This document shows positions 62,146 to 64,000 of a stretch of DNA of 64,000 nt, one piece after another. The translations under genes and the position numbers were made by a program. The notes under the pieces are model-generated. The model was not told where the DNA came from. It made no database searches and saw only the letters and a program-made list of their open reading frames with translations. This DNA comes from an uncultured Bacteroides sp. (GTDB lineage: Bacteria > Bacteroidota > Bacteroidia > Bacteroidales > Bacteroidaceae), in assembly GCF_910585845.1 (NCBI RefSeq), contig NZ_CAJUHF010000018.1, positions 1 to 64,000 of the forward strand, written 5' to 3'. Position 1 is the stretch's first letter, and each line of letters starts with the position of its first letter.

Positions 62146-64000
62146 ATGAGAAGAAATGCAATGATTGTTTGCCTGCTCATGGCAACAACAGGTGCCTTTG
62201 CACAAGCACCAGAGAAAGACAGCTTGCAGACTGTAGGTCTGCAGGAAGTAGAAGTTATCGCCACTCGTGCCACAGCGCATACGCCGGTGGCATACACCAA
62301 CCTTTCCAAAGAACAACTCAAAAAAGCAAATACAGGCGTGGATATGCCCTATCTGCTGACCTTCACTCCCTCGGTGCTGACCACGAGCGATGCAGGCGCG
62401 GGCATTGGCTATACCTCCATCCGAGTGCGCGGCACTGACGCCACCCGCATCAATGTCACCACCAACGGCATACCGATGAACGACGCGGAAAGCCACTCCA
62501 TCTTCTGGGTCAACACGCCGGACTTCGCCTCCTCCCTGCAAGACGTGCAGATACAGCGCGGAGCAGGAACCTCAACCAACGGCGCAGGAGCCTTCGGCGC
62601 CAGTATAAATATGCAGACGCAAGGCATATCGCCCACTCCATACGCCGAATTTTCCGGAAGCTACGGTTCGTTCAACACCCACAAAGAGACCGTAAAAGCG
62701 GGCACAGGCATCATCAACGGTCATTGGGGATTCGACGCCCGGCTCTCCAACGTCAGTTCTGACGGGTACATAGACCGTGCCTCTGTGGGACTGAACGCTT
62801 ACTTCCTGCAAGGAGGATACTATACCGACAACACCAGCATCCGGCTTATCACTTTTGCCAACAAGGAACGTACTTACCACGCCTGGAACTATGCCAGCAA
62901 GGAGGAAATGGAGCAATACGGCCGACGCTACAACTCTTGCGGACTGATGTACGAAGACGAGAAAGGGGTGCAACACTTCTACGAAGACCAGACGGACAAC
63001 TACATCCAAAAGCACTACCAACTGCTCTTGAACCACCGCTTCAACTCCCAATGGAACATGAATATCGGGCTGCACTACACCAAGGGCGACGGTTACTATC
63101 AGGAATACAAGACCCGCCGCACACTTGTGGAATACGGGCTGTCCCCCTTTGTGTACGATGATAAAGAGGTGACGAAGAGCGACCTCGTACGCAAGAAAGC
63201 CATGGACAACAAGTTTGGCGGAGGTATCTTCTCCTTCACCTACAAGGGCGACCGCCTGCAAGCCACCCTCGGCGGTGCCCTGAACCGCTACGACGGCGAC
63301 CACTTCGGACGGGTATTGTGGGTGAAGAGCTACGTGGGCGACCTGAATCCCGACACCGACTACTACTTCAACAACGCTACGAAGAACGACGGCAACATCT
63401 ACCTGAAAGCCAACTATGAACTGGCGAAAGGAGTGAACGCCTACATGGACCTGCAATACCGCCACATCTGCTACAAGATAGACGGCACGAACGACAAATA
63501 CAACTGGCTGGCTTCGGAGATGCAACGGCTGGACATCCACGAAGACTTTGGTTTCTTCAACCCCAAAGCCGGACTTTCGTGGCAAATCAACCCGCATCAT
63601 CGTCTCTTTGTCTCCTTCAGCGAAGCGCAGAAAGAACCTACGCGCAACAACTATACCGACGGTCGCTTCGACGAACATCCCAAGCCGGAACGGCTGTTAG
63701 ACTACGAACTGGGCTACACATTTGCCGGCAAGACATTCCAGGCAGGTGCCAATCTCTACTATATGGACTATAAAGACCAGCTGGTACTGACAGGCGAGCT
63801 GAACGAGATAGGCGAAGCGATGGCAAGCAATGTACCGGACAGTTATCGTATGGGCGTAGAGTTGATGGCAAACCTCAGGCTTCCTTGCGGTTTCACATGG
63901 AACATCAACGCCACACTGAGCAAGAACCGCGTAAAGAACTTCACCGAAACCCTCTTCGAGAACGAAGAGGCAGGCACCGAAGCTTGGGTCATCAACCACG
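62146..64000 (+). CDS. TonB-dependent outer-membrane receptor, probably for thiamine (partial)
   Basis: 618 codons are in the window; the 3' end is cut. Signal peptide MRRNAMIVCLLMATTGAFA, a TonB-box-like LQEVEVIATRA near residue 33, a plug domain (about 45-150: FTPSVLTTSDAGAGIGYTSI, IRVRGTDATRINVTTNGIPM, VQIQRGAGTSTNGAGAFGAS) and then barrel strands. It lacks a CarboxypepD-like N-domain, so it is not a SusC. The TPP riboswitch 48 bp upstream points to thiamine or a precursor as ligand, as shown for the B. thetaiotaomicron homologue. A permease such as pnuT would be expected next. Confidence 0.93.
   Translation, partial: MRRNAMIVCLLMATTGAFAQAPEKDSLQTVGLQEVEVIATRATAHTPVAYTNLSKEQLKKANTGVDMPYLLTFTPSVLTTSDAGAGIGYTSIRVRGTDATRINVTTNGIPMNDAESHSIFWVNTPDFASSLQDVQIQRGAGTSTNGAGAFGASINMQTQGISPTPYAEFSGSYGSFNTHKETVKAGTGIINGHWGFDARLSNVSSDGYIDRASVGLNAYFLQGGYYTDNTSIRLITFANKERTYHAWNYASKEEMEQYGRRYNSCGLMYEDEKGVQHFYEDQTDNYIQKHYQLLLNHRFNSQWNMNIGLHYTKGDGYYQEYKTRRTLVEYGLSPFVYDDKEVTKSDLVRKKAMDNKFGGGIFSFTYKGDRLQATLGGALNRYDGDHFGRVLWVKSYVGDLNPDTDYYFNNATKNDGNIYLKANYELAKGVNAYMDLQYRHICYKIDGTNDKYNWLASEMQRLDIHEDFGFFNPKAGLSWQINPHHRLFVSFSEAQKEPTRNNYTDGRFDEHPKPERLLDYELGYTFAGKTFQAGANLYYMDYKDQLVLTGELNEIGEAMASNVPDSYRMGVELMANLRLPCGFTWNINATLSKNRVKNFTETLFENEEAGTEAWVINH

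Noticed and set aside
62572..63678. A 368-codon frame antisense to the TonB receptor
   Set aside because: Shadow frame caused by GC-rich codons of the receptor; valine-rich with no domain.

Overview
The window reads as chromosome of a gut Bacteroides or a close Bacteroidales relative. The evidence is the Bacteroidales gene order, the -7 promoter element TAnnTTTG (often with TTTG about 19-20 bp upstream), the general lack of Shine-Dalgarno sequences, HU-like DNA-binding proteins of the Bacteroides type, a type IX secretion (gld/por) cluster and a TonB-dependent receptor behind a TPP riboswitch. The species cannot be fixed from sequence alone. No rRNA gene, prophage, insertion sequence or CRISPR array was seen.

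Layout. (1) Positions 201-32312 form one leftward block of translation and transcription genes. In transcription order: tRNA-Thr(UGU), tRNA-Tyr, tRNA-Thr(GGU), tuf, tRNA-Trp, secE, nusG, rplK-A-J-L, rpoB, rpoC, a DUF3467 gene, rpsL, rpsG, fusA, then the merged S10-spc-alpha cluster from rpsJ to rplQ, which includes secY, map, infA, rpmJ and rpoA. Hairpins after rplL, rpoC and fusA and promoters before the tRNAs, DUF3467 and rpsL divide it into units. (2) 32407-33957: leftward rpsU-xerC-hpf operon. hpf has a near-perfect Shine-Dalgarno, rpsU has none. (3) 34310-36697: rightward Xaa-Pro aminopeptidase and gamma-carbonic anhydrase-like genes. (4) 36867-39697: leftward gltX and waaA. (5) 39795-41855: rightward HD-domain membrane phosphohydrolase. 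(6) 41942-45073: leftward priA and low-molecular-weight tyrosine phosphatase. (7) 45223-54543: leftward RecQ-like helicase, the type IX core porP-gldK-gldL-gldM-gldN, and a small outer-membrane barrel. (8) 54670-59818: leftward DUF2795, cobalamin adenosyltransferase, methyltransferase-like protein, HU-like protein, an unknown ORF, a His-rich CobW GTPase and an HU/winged-helix protein. (9) 60100-64000: a two-domain esterase with a broken jelly-roll fragment behind it, then the TPP riboswitch and the start of a thiamine-type TonB receptor cut by the window end.

Most unusual signals. At four intergenic places (18659-18768, 41872-41925, 42461-42592, 59944-60031) there are arrays of short imperfect palindromes whose centres are exactly 22 bp apart, but the palindrome sequence differs at each place. 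This looks like one class of element or process and I do not recognise it as a described repeat family. Second, Shine-Dalgarno sequences, normally unused in this phylum, are very strong before hpf, rpmD, rplF and rplW. Third, the promoter of the tRNA-tuf unit lies inside the 5' arm of the hpf terminator, so the hairpin would stop read-through but not transcripts started there.
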